Assembly (NCBI RefSeq): GCF_027409185.1
Contig: NC_084474.1
Span: 11,835,382-11,899,381 of the forward strand
Reading direction: 5' to 3'
DNA length: 64,000 nt
Source of the DNA: Cynocephalus volans
Taxonomy: Eukaryota; Chordata; Mammalia; Dermoptera; Cynocephalidae
Shown: piece by piece, positions 46,831 to 58,440 of the stretch
Position numbering within the stretch: the stretch's first letter is position 1
Layout: every line of letters begins with the position of its first letter
Position numbers and translations under genes: made by a program
The notes under the pieces: generated by a model
Database searches by the model: none
What the model saw: the letters and a program-made list of their open reading frames with translations, nothing else
What the model was told of the DNA's origin: nothing

Positions 46831-48479
46831 CATAGCTGAAGAAAGTTAGGCTCTGGTGAGTTCAGTGATTTGTCTAGTGTCAACAGAGGCAGGACCTCAG
46901 GGGAAGGGTCTGGAAGCGGGCACAGCATTCTGCAAGACACACGCTTACAAACCTACAACACTGGAAGAGAACCCGTGAGGATAATTAAATGCAATAAATA
47001 CACTATAAGTATTTGTTGAGAGGCTTTCACATACTGCACTGGACTGGATCCTGTAAACACGTAAATTAAAACAAGACCTTTACCCTCAGAGACAGTCTAT
47101 CTGGCTGAGCACTGGGGCATTGTTCTGCTTGACCACAACAAAACATAGGCCAGTCTTTTCATTAGCAGTACATTCACTGTTCCATTTCATCCACTCTGCT
47201 TTACAAAATTTATCAAGCATTTCAAGTGGAATGGCCCCATGCAGGGAGTTCTGGTCTGTGTGGGAGGCTGAAGGAGAGCAGGTGACGAGCGGGTGCACTT
47301 TGCAGCGTCCCCACTGCAGGAGCATGTGGCACTAAATGAGCCAAGCATGTGCACTGTCCCCACTAGGCTTGACGGTGTTATAAACCTGGAATTGACAGCA
47401 CAGGGAGCTGGATGGCATATGAGGGGCAAGCAGAGAGACCGCTCAACTAGGGGACTTGGGGTGTGAACATGAGGACGGCCATGGCCAGAGTTAGAAATGC
47501 TTCCCCATGACACCTTCCCTCAAGGCCAAACTGGTGACTTCTTTATACAGAGAAGTGAGGGGCAGCTTCTATACTGGAAATCACAGGAGCTTGTGTGATG
47601 GCGAGGAGATCAAAGTTATCTGCTGCGATGTCGGGAACAAAGGCCCCTGAGCAGGAGGATCTCTGGGAGAACCGTGACACTGGCTCTGCTAGAAGTGAAG
47701 CGCTGGTGGGAGGAGCTGACCTTGCCACACAGCGGCCTCTCTGCTGCACTCAGACAGTAGGAGGTAGAAGAGATAACTATCAGGTTATTAGCATCCACTG
47801 CCACTGAGGTACATTGCTTGAGTTTAGATTTTTGTTTTTTAAATTTCAGTGATGCTTCTTTAATCAGAAACTCTATTTTCACCTTCATGGCCACAGCAGA
47901 ATAAACCTTGCATCTTGCTGACTGATCACCATATACCTTTAAACACCAGCACACTCTCAGTTTTATTGATTTTGGTTATTTCAGGCCTTTCCCTGATACT
48001 GTCCCTCATGTTGACATACACTCACCCTCTCTCCTGTCTCCATATATGTTCATGCTCCCTCCCAACTTCACCCCTCATTATTCAATATGTCTTTAAGTCC
48101 CTACCCACAGTCAGCAGTATGCTGGGCTTTGGCGATGACTGAAAAACAAATCCACTGTACAGAACCTGGCCTTCCAGGATCTTTTAAACTGAGTCCAAGT
48201 TATAATGTGAACTATAAGAACACACGGAAGAGAAAGATCCGTGTGTAGTGAAGAAATGAGGACGTATTTTGGAGAAGAGAGAGCTCAGCAGGCTCTTGCA
48301 CTTTGCAAAGGATTTGGACAGAGAGGCTTGATGTCTAGTGTCTCATTCAGGGCTCGGTGAGGAAACAAACTCCCTGGTTCAGGAATCCTGCTGCAGAAAA
48401 CAGAAGGCTGGTTGGAATGGGAGCAGAAGTGTCAAGCCACAGGAGACCTTGACCCAGAAGTATTAATGACTTTTACGTG

Positions 48480-48615
48480 ACAGACACTGTTTTAAGAACG
48501 TTATATTATCTGACAAAGTTGTCATGATGATTAAACAAGACATGCATAAAATCACTTAGCACAGGACCTGGTAATTGATAATTGCTCAGCGAATGCCAGC
48601 TTTCATTGTCATCAA
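48480..48615 (+). repeat. MIR-like 3' fragment
   Basis: GTCATGATGATTAAACAAGAC, AAATCACTTAGCACAGGACCTGG and ATTGCTCAGCGAATGCCAGC resemble the MIR tail (GATTAAATGA...TTAGCACAGTGCCTGG...GCTCAATAAATG). Confidence 0.6.
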
Positions 48616-49059
48616 ACTTTAGTTCCAACGTAATGAAAAAGAAAAAGGAAAAACAAAAACAAACAAAAAGAAACCTTAGTGGCCATTTTTGTAAATAGAC
48701 TCCTTTAATATAGCAAATACCTAAAGGCCCATAGAGTGCACCTGAACAATTGCTGTTTGGTAAACAAACGAGTGTGATAGAATGGCACTGGCCCACAGGA
48801 AGCCGGCGGCTATCTCACAACACTGGAGCTGCCCTCAGAGCCTCAAGACTCTCAAAACACTGGGCTCAGTAGGAGGAAAGTTTTGCAGCACCAGGGAAAA
48901 TGCAATCCTATTTAACAAGCAGTGCAAGACTAGAGTAGCAAGAGACAAGAATTTTGGCATTCCTTTTCTGTATTGCCAACAAGCATGATTTAGTCATTTT
49001 CCTGGGCATGTTTTCCAGATGTATAGCATTCTAGATTTTATGTTTAAAATTATCATAAA

Positions 49060-49355
49060 AAGTGAGGGAAATGGAGAGATGTTGGTCAAAGAGCATAAAC
49101 CTTCAGTTATAAGATTAATGCAATCTGGAGGCTATAGTTAATAAGACCGCCTTGTTTACTTGAAATGTTATAAGAGAATAGATCTTAAGTGTCCTCACCA
49201 TACACACACTCAGTGGTAACTAGACGTGGTGACGGGTGTGTTAATTAATTTGATCGTGGTAATCATTTCACAATGTATACACATATCAAATAAACACATT
49301 GTACACCTTGAATATATACAATTTTTATTTGTCAATTATACCCCAATAAAGCTTG
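49060..49355 (+). mobile_element. Old L1 3' UTR fragment
   Basis: CTATAGTTAATAAGACCGCC, TAAGTGTCCTCACCATACAC, GGTGACGGGTGTGTTAATTA, CACAATGTATACACATATCA and TTATACCCCAATAAAGC are the standard order of the L1MA/MB-type 3' UTR, ending at its polyadenylation signal. Confidence 0.75.
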
Positions 49356-49585
49356 GGGGGGAAGAATGAACCTTCATGTAAACTATGGACTTTGGGTGAT
49401 GGTGATGTGTCAGTGTAGGGTCATCGCTTATAACAAATGGACCACCCTGGTGGGGATGTTGATAATAGGAGAGGCTGTGCATGTGTGGGGTTAGGGGTAT
49501 ATGGGAAATCTATACTTTCTGTTTAATTTTGCTCTGAACTTAAAACTGGTTTTTTAAAAAAGTCTATTGAAAAAATAAATTTTAA
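49356..49585 (+). mobile_element. Old L1 3' UTR fragment of a second family
   Basis: ATGAACCTTCATGTAAACTATGG, TGGGTGATGGTGATGTGTCAG, GGGGATGTTGATAATAGGAG and GTATATGGGAAATCTATAC parallel 42400-42640. It sits directly behind the previous L1 tail. Confidence 0.7.
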
Positions 49586-49839
49586 AATGACCAGGAATGA
49601 TGATTGTACAAATGAGCCTTCTCAGCAGAACTTATGTGAAAACATGAGTTTGTTTCATTAAATTCTCCAGATATCTTCAGCTCATCTTGATGAAATTAAT
49701 TTGCTATATGCCCTTCTGGATTATTTACTATTGAAATTACGGTTCTTTGCTAAAGGATAGTCGTTTATTGATTTTAAAAAGAAAGCAGTCCAGTCATTAT
49801 TTCTCGAGTGATCTGCAATATTGCACAGGAGTCATATGC

Positions 49840-50040
49840 ACGTGGGAGGCGGGCCTGCAGCTCCCCAGAGCAGCTGTCCCACAGGCAAAGAGGGAGCGCG
49901 GTGGAGAGAGCCAGGAGGAGCCTGCCAGAGGTCCGGGCTGCTGCGCTGCAGTCACCACGCGGGGGCGACGCGCAGCCAGGGCGGCGGACGCACGGGTGTC
50001 CGTGCAGGGCGGTGGCAAGAGAAGGGGAATGTCGAAGTAT
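49840..50040. promoter_or_regulatory. Intronic CpG-rich cluster, possible regulatory element
   Basis: About 200 bp of GC-rich DNA with densely spaced CpG in an otherwise AT-rich intron, including GCGGGGGCG (49959-49967), which fits the EGR/zinc-finger consensus, and GCGACGCGC. Long frames read through it on both strands, as expected from composition. It is not part of a repeat I recognise. Function is inferred only. Confidence 0.4.
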
Positions 50041-50240
50041 AGATCTCACTGGAATAGCCGGTGGCCCAGGAACTGCTCATCTCTTCCTTTCAGTAGTCTC
50101 CGGTGGTGAAATGATGCCTATTCCTGCCTCCCAGAACGAATGTTCTAGGACATTCCAGATGCACACGCAGGGTGAGTGCTTATCATGCCCTCCAGCGCCC
50201 AGAAGAAAACTGCAGATTGCCAACGACTAGCATGTTGTTT

Positions 50241-52314
50241 CCTACTGCACAACTACCTGGAAGCTTAAGAGTATGTGGATATTTAAAATTAGTTTTCCTA
50301 TTTATGCACAAAAAACTGGCCTAGCTAGGGTCAAGCCACTGAGTGTGGGCAAGTAGAGATGCCAAACATTTACCCCCTGCTCTGTCCTCTGCTGGATGAA
50401 GCATTTTTCTCATCTTTCATTAAAATTCCAATTTGCTTGGCCAGTGGAGTGGGTACGCATTAAATAAATAAACCACAAGCCTTTTACAATATTATCCCCA
50501 CTTCTAATATCTGTTCCTCTTACAAAAGTCTACCTTATTAAGACATAAACCAGCCTCCCCTCCAAAGAAAGGGAAAAACAGAAAAACTACTGGCTGATTT
50601 TTCTGTCTAGGAGTAAATGAATGTTATCCTGAAACCACCCCGAAGCCTGTATTACCTGCATCACTGAAACAACATAAACCACTACAAAGGCAACTGTCCT
50701 GTGGCTATACAATTTTAGGTTTTTAGCTGAGCACAGAACCTCCCAGGCAATGACAACCAAGTGCATCCGAAAGTTAATCAGGAATGAAGGAGATGCCACC
50801 TGCACAGTTCACTGGGAGATTCTGCTGCTCCCGAGATACAGCTGAGTGACTGATTCATGGAAAGGGGTTACTCTCTCCCCATGAGGAATAAATTCCTCAT
50901 GAAACCAACTCTCAGACAGGCACCAGGAAAAACTGCCAAGTCAGCACAATCAAGAAATGACTCTGAAGGCTACAATTTTGTCTGGAGTCTACTAAAATTT
51001 AGGAGCTCTGTACCTAATCCCCAAATTGGTTCTCAGTTCTCCTCCTCTCTCTCCTCTCTGTCTCTCTCCTTCTTTCTTTCTTTCTTTCTGCAGCTGTTTA
51101 ATCTGTGATCCCTAAAACAGTTCCACAAGGCTCTGGACTCATCTGCTATCACACATCCCATAGAAAAGGAGATCATTTTAGCTAATCCTTATAAGCAATT
51201 GCAGTAAAACCAATTCTCTCTTTTGTGAGGTTGTCAAATATGTATGAATTACTCTGAGAAATAAAAGATAGCTCTTTTGAAAATAAATTTCTTAAGTTAT
51301 TTTCCTGTGTTTGCATTAAAGTAAATGCTTAACATAGATTCCAAGACAGGATTCAAGAAAAATTAAAACATATTATTTTAATCAAATCCCAAGATATGAC
51401 TGATGTTTGATAGGGAGCAGTAAATGGTCAATTATACAGGTGCCACATTGTACCTCTGCCGTTTTCCAATGCCTCTGTGCATGTGGTTTGGTGATATTAT
51501 CTAAGGCAGGCTATGTTGACACGTGTGAGAATATGGAATGTGCCTGTACATACAACTGCAGGGATTGCAACACGTACTACAAGGAGAGGGAATAAGAAAC
51601 CTGGGATAGAAAAGGCAGGCACTGTGGCAGACACTCTGACTGGGTCACCCCATTCCTTCCCACACTTCCCCAGTGCTGGGACAGCCACACAGTTTTCGTC
51701 AGACTGACACAATCTCAACCACGGAGCCCAAACTGGCCAGGGGTGACCCAGGTGAGTCAGTGCATGCCCATAACCTAAGGTGGCCTAAGCAGAATTAAGG
51801 ATGAACTCAACAGCTTGGGGAAGAAACATCCTATCTCCCATTTATGAGCAAAAAAACGCGTTCATGAGCAAGGTTGGGTGTGTTGGCTGCCTTTGGAGAA
51901 GAAACTTGAGTTCAGGAAGTGTAACCATTTCCATAGTATTTCTGTGGTTTTCCTTTCTTCTAAGCGCCTTATAAATTTGCCCCTTTTGGAAAATTTTGAC
52001 ACTGCAGAGGCTGAAGTATAGGGATGCAAAAGTCTTCTACTCCCGGGGCAAGGTCAGAAAAGGATTGAACCCTAGAGGTCTTTATTAACTTTACTAGTTA
52101 ATGGAAACTAATGAGGAAAAGAAAAAGCAAAACTTAAGATTAAGGACCACATAATTTTCTTATTTTTCTTATTTTTTCTTAATAAATTTTTCCTTGTTTA
52201 TCCTTATAATTAATTTACAAAGAAATATACAAGGAGAGCATATACATAATTACTGTGGAAGTTGAAGCTTGGGGAGAATATTCTAAGGAGAACAGAAAAC
52301 GGATGGGCAGTGCG
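50241..52314. other. OPRK1 intron 2 segment, no feature recognised beyond simple repeats
   Basis: A CT-rich and CTTT tract lies at 51040-51091. The rest is unremarkable intronic DNA. Confidence 0.5.
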
Positions 52315-52713
52315 ATGAGCTGAATTGTGTCCCACACCCCAAAAAAATTCAGATGCGGACATCTAACCCCAGAGTGTGGCTACCTCAGAGTGTGACTGCA
52401 TTTGAAGATATCATCTTTAAAGAGGTAAATAAGGTTAAACCACATCTTACGAGTTGGCCCTAATCTGACATTACTGGTGTCCTTATAAGAAGAGGAGATT
52501 CCGATACAGAAATGTGCAGAAGGAAGACCACGTGAAAACACGGGGAGAAGGCAGCCTTCTTCAAGCCAAGGAGAGAGGCCTCAGAGGAATCCAACCCTGC
52601 TGACACCTTGATCTTGGACTTCTGGCCTCCAGAACTGTGAGGCAATAAATTTATGTTGTTTAAGCCACCCAGTCTGTGGTGCTTTGTTATGGCAGCCCTA
52701 GAGAATTAATATA
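52315..52713 (+). mobile_element. MaLR/ERVL-type solo LTR
   Basis: From GAGCTGAATTGTGTCCCACA to GGCAGCCCTAGAGAATTAAT. Contains TTGGCCCTAATCTGACATTA, GGTGTCCTTATAAGAAGAGG, the polyadenylation block GAGGCAATAAATTTATGTTG and TTAAGCCACCCAGTCTGTGG. A fragment of the same type lies inverted at 23241-23452. Confidence 0.7.
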
Positions 52714-52904
52714 GGCAGATACTCTAGAAACCTGAGGTGCCTCGGAGATTATCACAAAGAGCCATCCAGAAAGGAGGCGGCTAGCTGAGTCTGCAGATAG
52801 GAATGAATAACTGGGAGAGAGAGAAATACATTTAGGATTTGTCAGAATGTACCTGATGATTATGACCATAAGAATGGATGAAACCACTAAGAGTGTGATA
52901 ATCA

Positions 52905-53215
52905 GTTTGATGTGTCCCCAAGTCTTCATTCATCTAGGTGCTGCCATGAAGTTGTTTTTGCAGATGTGACTAAAGTCCATAATCATTGACTTTTAGCAAG
53001 GGAGATCATTCTAGATAACCTGGGTAGGCCTGATCTAATCAGTGGAAAGTCTTTAAGAGCAGAGCTGAGACTCTCCAAGAACAAATTCCACCCAGGAACA
53101 GCAGCTTGCCCCTCCTGGCATCCCGACCTGTGGATTCCGGGCTTGCCTATCCAGGCCCACAATCACATAAGCCAATTCTTTGAGAGAAAGCTCTTAATAC
53201 AGACATCCCCTGCTG
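52905..53215 (+). mobile_element. Old LTR-like repeat
   Basis: CAGTTTGATGTGTCCCCAAG, AACCTGGGTAGGCCTGATCT, AATCAGTGGAAAGTCTTTAAG, AATCACATAAGCCAATTC and CATCCCCTGCTGGTTCT are the sense counterpart of the family seen at 4742-5250. Confidence 0.55.
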
Positions 53216-54340
53216 GTTCTTATACAGAGAATATACAAAGTGATGACAGAAGAGAGGTAAGAAGATTATGGAGAATGCGATCATTTAGGAAACATCAGAG
53301 GAAGAGCAATCTATGAAGGTGACTGAAGAAAAAGCAGAGGATATGAGGAGAAGGTGCTGTTGGAGAAAGTGAGGGACCTAAGATCAGTCGGGGATGCCAA
53401 ACCCTGCACAGAAGTCAAGCGACAGGTGGCCTAGAACGAGCTTCTGAAACGTGAGCATCATGGCTTTGATAAAGGACCATCAGGGAGGGCGGTGTAGAGG
53501 ACCCAGCAGAAGACAAGGAAAAGAAGAGAAGGAATCGCTACTCCAAGAGGCTTACTACCTGTGACAGACAGAGGATGAAACGACACTAGCTAAGGGAACT
53601 CAGAAAAATGGAGGGTTGGTGGATGTCGGGTTGTTCATTATTTGTAAGATGACAGATACGTGAGTATATCCATGAGCTGAAGGGACAAGAGCAAGTGGAG
53701 AGGAAGAGATTACAGGAGATAACGGATTCGACAAAGACCCTGGGGTGGTGATGAGATTCAAAACACAGAGCAGGGACTTGCCTTAGGTGGAAGGAAAGAA
53801 ATGTTTCCTTTGAGATGGAACAGAAGAGAGGGGGGTGACTGCGGATGGGCATTGGTGGGGAGGGGTGTTCCCGGGGGCTGCACTCTAGGGTCTCAGTGAA
53901 TTGCTGGGTGGGAGGGGAATAGGGTCAGGTGGAGGGTTTGACTTTGTCTTTTAGGGGAAATATGAGACAGAATTGTCTCTTTCTGGAAAATAGAGGAGAC
54001 ACACAAAGACTTCTAGGCAGAATGGGGGTCAGATACACTTGAAGGCAGTGGCTTTGCCTTGACAAAGATAAAATTGATTGTATCCAACAGCATTCAGCCA
54101 GCTGTGTATAGGAACAAGGAAAGCAGACTACTGGCTTGATCGAGGGTCAAGGCTTTGGTGGATGACAGTGGCAGAAGGACAAGAAGGCAGGTAGTTGAGT
54201 GTATTGTCAAGACGGAGGCTGATGTGGCAGCTCCTGGAGTCTAGACTGGGGAACAGAAGAAGAGATAGTCTGGGAAAAAATAAAGAATCTCTGGGGAAGA
54301 AAGTATCCAAATGTTTGCAGAAGTGCTATAGGGGACATCA
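53216..54340. other. OPRK1 intron 2, purine-rich segment of unclear origin
   Basis: Purine-rich and GA-rich DNA with the look of an old repeat, but no family recognised. Antisense frames are composition-driven. Confidence 0.4.
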
Positions 54341-54379
54341 GTAGTAGGGTGAAGTGAGGCTCTGGGGTCAGGCTGCTGG

Positions 54380-54580
54380 ACTTATTTTGGCCCCATGGTT
54401 GCAAGATGGGACTTAGGTCAGTTTATTTATTCTTTCTTTACCTTAGTTTCCTCATCTGTTATATGGGTGTGCTAATAATATACCTATGGTTGTGAAGATT
54501 AAATAAAATAATTCACATGAAGTAGGTAGCTTTACCTGCTTAGCACATATTAAGTGTCCATTAAATTTTAATCATCTTTG
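54380..54580 (+). repeat. MIR SINE fragment
   Basis: TTACCTTAGTTTCCTCATCTG, TTATATGGGTGTGCTAATAATA, GTTGTGAAGATTAAATAAAA and GCTTAGCACATATTAAGTG follow the MIR core and tail in sense. Confidence 0.8.
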
Positions 54581-57330
54581 TAAGTGAGAAGAGCCATGTG
54601 TGGGAAATGGCAGTAAGAGAGGGAGAATGGATGTTTAAGATATGAAAGCTAAGGTCTGGGGTGTGGGTGTCATGGTGCTTATTGCGGGTGATCCGCACAG
54701 GAGGAAGTCAAGAGACCATGGGATTAGGATCCTGAGTGTCACAGCCATGAGCACACCCAAGGGCCACAAATCCCAAAGCCTGGAGAGAGGGGAAGCTGGA
54801 GCACTTGAATTTTAAGATCTTCATAGTGCAATATTAATGTGTCCTAATATTAGGAGATTATGGCAACTGGTACACCTTAAATGACGAGAATCCTTGAAAT
54901 TTTAGATATCTTCATTAGATATGGGGCAGCATTCCAGGTGCCCAAGGTGGGAAAAGCTATTTGTAATGCAGGCCTAAAAATAGTCAGAGCTTTTTCCACA
55001 GCTTAAACTTTCTCCCCAGGTCTGAGCTGGGTAGGTCTGTGCCTGCCCACCGTCTGAGGATCTACAGTCCATCTCTAGAATGATTTGCCATGAGATGGAT
55101 CTACTCTAGGACTCTTTTGCATGTATAATATTTTCAAATAATATTCTCAAAAGTGACCTTCCATCATTTCAAGCAAAGTTGTCCAGTTCTGATGAGCAGA
55201 CCACAGCCCTCTTCTTGACCTCTTCCTTGAATCTTCAGCCCATTCTTCTCCTGAGCTAAATAAACCCAAGTCCATCAACTTTTCTTCAAAGTTTTTATTG
55301 TTCATTTCTTTGGCCATCCACCAGTATGAAAAAATCCTGAATACTCCTTTACCCGCTTAGCTGCAGATGTAAGCAAACTATTGTTTCAGCAGGCTGGCAT
55401 TCCAGGACAGCAGTATAACTCTCCATTTGTCATTTATTTTCCAATTTAACCGCTATATAGTTGAGAAGAGGGTGGGAGGATTGATGATGTTACGTGGACT
55501 AACTTCTTTTATATTTTTAGTTTAATTTATCTCCATCTAACAAATAGTGCCAGACATCTTTGGAAAATCTGTCCATGAAAAGTCCTAGTTAATCTACAAG
55601 GCTTTTTCCTCCTGCCATGTCCATCTTTACACATAGCATCTAAATGCTATTTTAAGATTCTTCATTTTTTTAAATCCTAGTCAGCAGGGCCATATAAAAA
55701 GTTGTAGAACAATGACAAAGCTCTTTTCAAACTCAAGACTTCAGGTGCTCATTCAAATAACAATAAGATGTATCTGTATTACTTAAGCATCTAAATATGA
55801 TATGAAATGGAAGAGAGATTTTTTTTGCTTAGAGTTCTGTTTTTGCATAGCTATGTTTTATTACCAAAAAATGGCCTCTGTAGCAAAAGTCTGCTAAAAA
55901 TTTTGATTATCATGTAGAACACAGGGTCTTTTCTTTTCTTTTGTCTAATCTTCTTTCTAATGGAGATTAGCCCTGAGATTACTAATGATTTGGACAAACA
56001 ATCTACTTTGAAATATTCCCTTCTAGAGCCTCTACTCATCACTGATAGAATTCCTGTGAAACACAATAGGCAATTTTGGCACCCAAGGGTACCAAGCTAC
56101 AAACACTAATTACAGGTAAAATGAGCTTTATAATATGTATTTGGAGGCTTAAATGATCATTTTCAATTTCAGAGCATAGCTGGGGATAAAAGACCTGACA
56201 TCTCCAACCTCCCTGTCCCCACTGCCAAAAAAAAGGTAAAGAGATACTTTTATTATGATAATTTCCCAAGAGAAAGATTCATGCTGCTATAATTGTTGCT
56301 CTTAAAGTTCATAGGAAATAAAGGGCCTATTTCAAAACTAAAGTCAGGATTTAAAAAACAAAGTTCTTCAATTCTTCATCCTTTCAACATCCCTAATCAG
56401 GGTGACCTGCATCCTTCCTTTCTTTCGTAGGAACTTCTCAGAGGAATGTAAGCTTCTTATTCACTGTCAAAGGTGTGTTTCCAAAGCATGAGGTCTCCCA
56501 GAAAGTGAAACATGTATATCTCAAAGGGCCTGCAGAACAAAGTTAGGGTTTCTTTTTTCCTTTTCATTCTTTCATTCTTTCTTAAAAGAAGAATCACTTT
56601 ACTTACCAAAAAAAAACTAGCATAATGTGGATATTTGGATACTTATTATTGGAAGTTGACTTAAAGAAAATTTCACAAAAGAACAATAAAATAAAACCTT
56701 CAATTTCTCACAGTTGATAAAAAAAAAGAAAGAAAGAAAAAGAAACAAAGAAACAGCAAAGTAATTTTTAAAAATCTCCATACCCCAAACTTTAAAGTAT
56801 GGCTTATTTACAAAAGTGACTGATATTCTAAAGAAATGGAATGACATTTCAGTACTAAAAAGGCCATATATAGATGTCAACACCCTGCGTACTATGTTGG
56901 CTTCTGTTTCATAAGCCATAACACCAGTCTGATGAGTCACCAGAATTTCTGCATTATTTTCAGTGTATTTGGTGGCCCTGAAATTTGTCGTTAAGAAATA
57001 TTTGCAAAGGGCAAAACAAAGTGCTCCAAACTAACGCAGGCAACCAGGTAAAAGGCAAGGCAAGAGGATTAGTTTCTCTACCAGGACACGTCGACCCTCT
57101 TGTCGCACCCTGGTGCTTCCCTGCCACGCAGAGTTTTCAGCAGGCGCTTGGGACCCTGGGACAAGGGGGTAGCGGGTAGCTCTTAAATCCTCAAGACGTC
57201 TCCGGCCTCAGGTTCCCCCTGTGGGAACCTCCCAGTATCCCACCCAGAAACTCTCCCAGGAGATCCTTCGCCTCCTCTAAGAGGCCACCCTCTGACAATC
57301 TCCGGAACCCTGCACGGAATAGGGCCCCCA
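54581..57330. other. OPRK1 intron 2, no further feature recognised
   Basis: AT-rich intronic DNA with an AAAG-type simple repeat at about 56720-56752. Open frames here lack recognisable content. Confidence 0.5.
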
Positions 57331-57431
57331 CCACCCGGTGACAGCCCCACAGCCGGCCCTGGTGGCGGGGCCCGACCGACCCTCGCCCCCTGCCCCGCCT
57401 GGCCTCCGCGGCGCCCGAGCCCCGCGCTCAC

Positions 57432-57682
57432 CGGATGATCACGAACATGACCAGCGAGTTGCCCACCAAGCCCACGACGAACACCACGGAGTAGACCGCG
57501 GTGATGATGACCGGGATGACCGGGGAGATGTGCGCGGGCTCCAGCGGCGCGTCCTCCGCGCTGGCGCTGCCGTTCGGCTCGGCCCAGCCCGGGAACCAGG
57601 CGCTGCCGTTGGGGAGCAGGCAGGCGCTCGGGGCGCAGGTGGGGCCCGGCTCCCCGCGGAAGATCTGGACCGGGGACTCCAT
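57432..57682 (-). CDS. OPRK1: Kappa opioid receptor, first coding exon (residues 1-84)
   Basis: The ATG at 57682-57680 sits in a strong context (GCCCCGCCATGG; G at -3 and +4) and starts MESPVQIFRGEPG, matching the known receptor N-terminus closely. The exon encodes the extracellular tail with sequons Asn25-Gly-Ser and Asn37-Gly-Ser, then TM1 (PVIITAVYSVVFVVGLVGN, about residues 57-80) with the conserved GN (Asn75), and ends in Arg84 at donor CG/GTGAGC. The tail is two residues shorter than human between the sequons and the Glu-Asp pair; this accounts for the 378- against 380-residue total. Receptor for dynorphins, Gi/o-coupled, lowering cAMP and gating K+ and Ca2+ channels. Confidence 0.98.
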
Positions 57683-57730
57683 GGCGGGGCGGCTGCAGCT
57701 GGAGGGCGAGGACAGGCGGCACCTGCCGGG
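57683..57730 (-). other. OPRK1: OPRK1 5' UTR part of the first coding exon
   Basis: A pyrimidine-rich acceptor GTCCTCTCGCTCCCGCAG ends at 57731, which would start the exon at 57730, 48 bases before the ATG. A second AG at 57724-57723 offers an alternative start at 57722. In mouse this exon is reported to use alternative acceptors. Confidence 0.6.
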
Positions 57731-58121
57731 CTGCGGGAGCGAGAGGACGGGCTGAACCCGGAGAGGCAAACTTAGCCCGCGCCCGAGCTGGCGAGCTGCG
57801 GCCCGTGGCGCTGGGGACCCAGGGCCCTCCGACACCCCCGGGGGCGCGACAGGGAGGACTGATGTCGCTGCCATCTCGACCCGCTGACGCGCCGCCGGGT
57901 GCCGGGCAGGGGCGGAGAGCGCTCGCTCCTTCACTCCCCGCTCCCGAGATGCACCCCACCCATCCCCAGGCACCAGCCCCGGGTGGGTATGTTCCCAGAC
58001 TGGCGATCTGAGCCCCCACGCACAAAGCACCCCTCACCCCGCACCCACCCCCCGCCCCGAGCACCGAGCACCGAGCACCGAGCCCTAGCTGGCGCTGCAC
58101 CTCGGAAAGCCGAAAGCTCAC

Positions 58122-58440
58122 CCTCGGGTTCCCGGAGACAGGCGCGGGGTCCTGGGGCGCTCTAGTCGGTGCTGAACCGCACGCTCCCTGGTCCTGCTTA
58201 GCCGTCGGGGTCGCCGCACCGCTGCAGCCCCCGTCGCCGGCACTCGGACCGGCCCAGTGCTCCGGCCGGAGGGCTCCTACCTACGAGCGCTTCCCAGCCG
58301 CTCCGTGCGCGGCTCCCACTGCTGGCGGCGGCTGGGCTGGGCGAGACACCGCGGGGACGCCGACCGGCTGGGGGGCCCCGCGGGTGAGAGCTCCGCCCGC
58401 CCGGAGACGCCCCCCGCCCCTCAGCCCTGCAGCCTTCGCG
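58122..58440 (-). other. OPRK1: Candidate non-coding OPRK1 exon 1
   Basis: A donor-like GAGG/GTGAGC has its GT at 58121-58120, facing the acceptor at 57731 over an intron of about 390 bp. The 5' limit is unknown; GC boxes near 58393-58420 suggest initiation nearby. The call rests on splice-site fit and on the known presence of a non-coding first exon in other mammals. Confidence 0.4.

Larger units (their letters stand above)
43977..57431 (-). other. OPRK1: OPRK1 intron 2 (about 13.46 kb)
   Basis: Donor CG/GTGAGC at 57432/57431, acceptor TTTTAG at 43977; the intron splits Arg84 after two bases. Retention would give a TGA at once (CGG TGA). It contains MIR copies near 45.2, 45.9, 46.5 and 48.5 kb, a mariner-like MITE at 46.76 kb, L1 tails at 49.06-49.59 kb, a CpG cluster at 49.84-50.04 kb, two LTRs at 52.3-53.2 kb, a purine-rich stretch at 53.25-54.33 kb, a MIR at 54.4 kb, and no second gene. 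Confidence 0.95.
57330..58440. promoter_or_regulatory. OPRK1: CpG island over the OPRK1 5' end
   Basis: About 1.1 kb of CpG-dense, GC-rich DNA covering the first coding exon, its upstream intron and the presumed promoter. GC boxes on the gene strand lie at 58393-58402 and 58412-58420; no TATA box is evident. A CCGAGCA 7-mer is repeated four times at 58057-58084. From the literature, mouse Oprk1 has two promoters, one before a non-coding exon and one inside intron 1; this layout is compatible with that. Confidence 0.8.

Noticed and set aside
49747..50230. Plus- and minus-strand frames of 73-140 codons
   Set aside because: Composition-driven in the intronic CpG cluster; they overlap each other and have no recognised domain.
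57338..57775. Plus-strand 145-codon frame opposite OPRK1 exon
   Set aside because: Antisense shadow of a GC-rich coding exon; low-complexity composition, no motif.
57183..58121. 312-codon minus-strand open frame over the OPRK1 first exon
   Set aside because: It is in a different frame from the receptor, has the Gly/Ala/Pro/Arg bias expected of CpG-island DNA, and no known domain.
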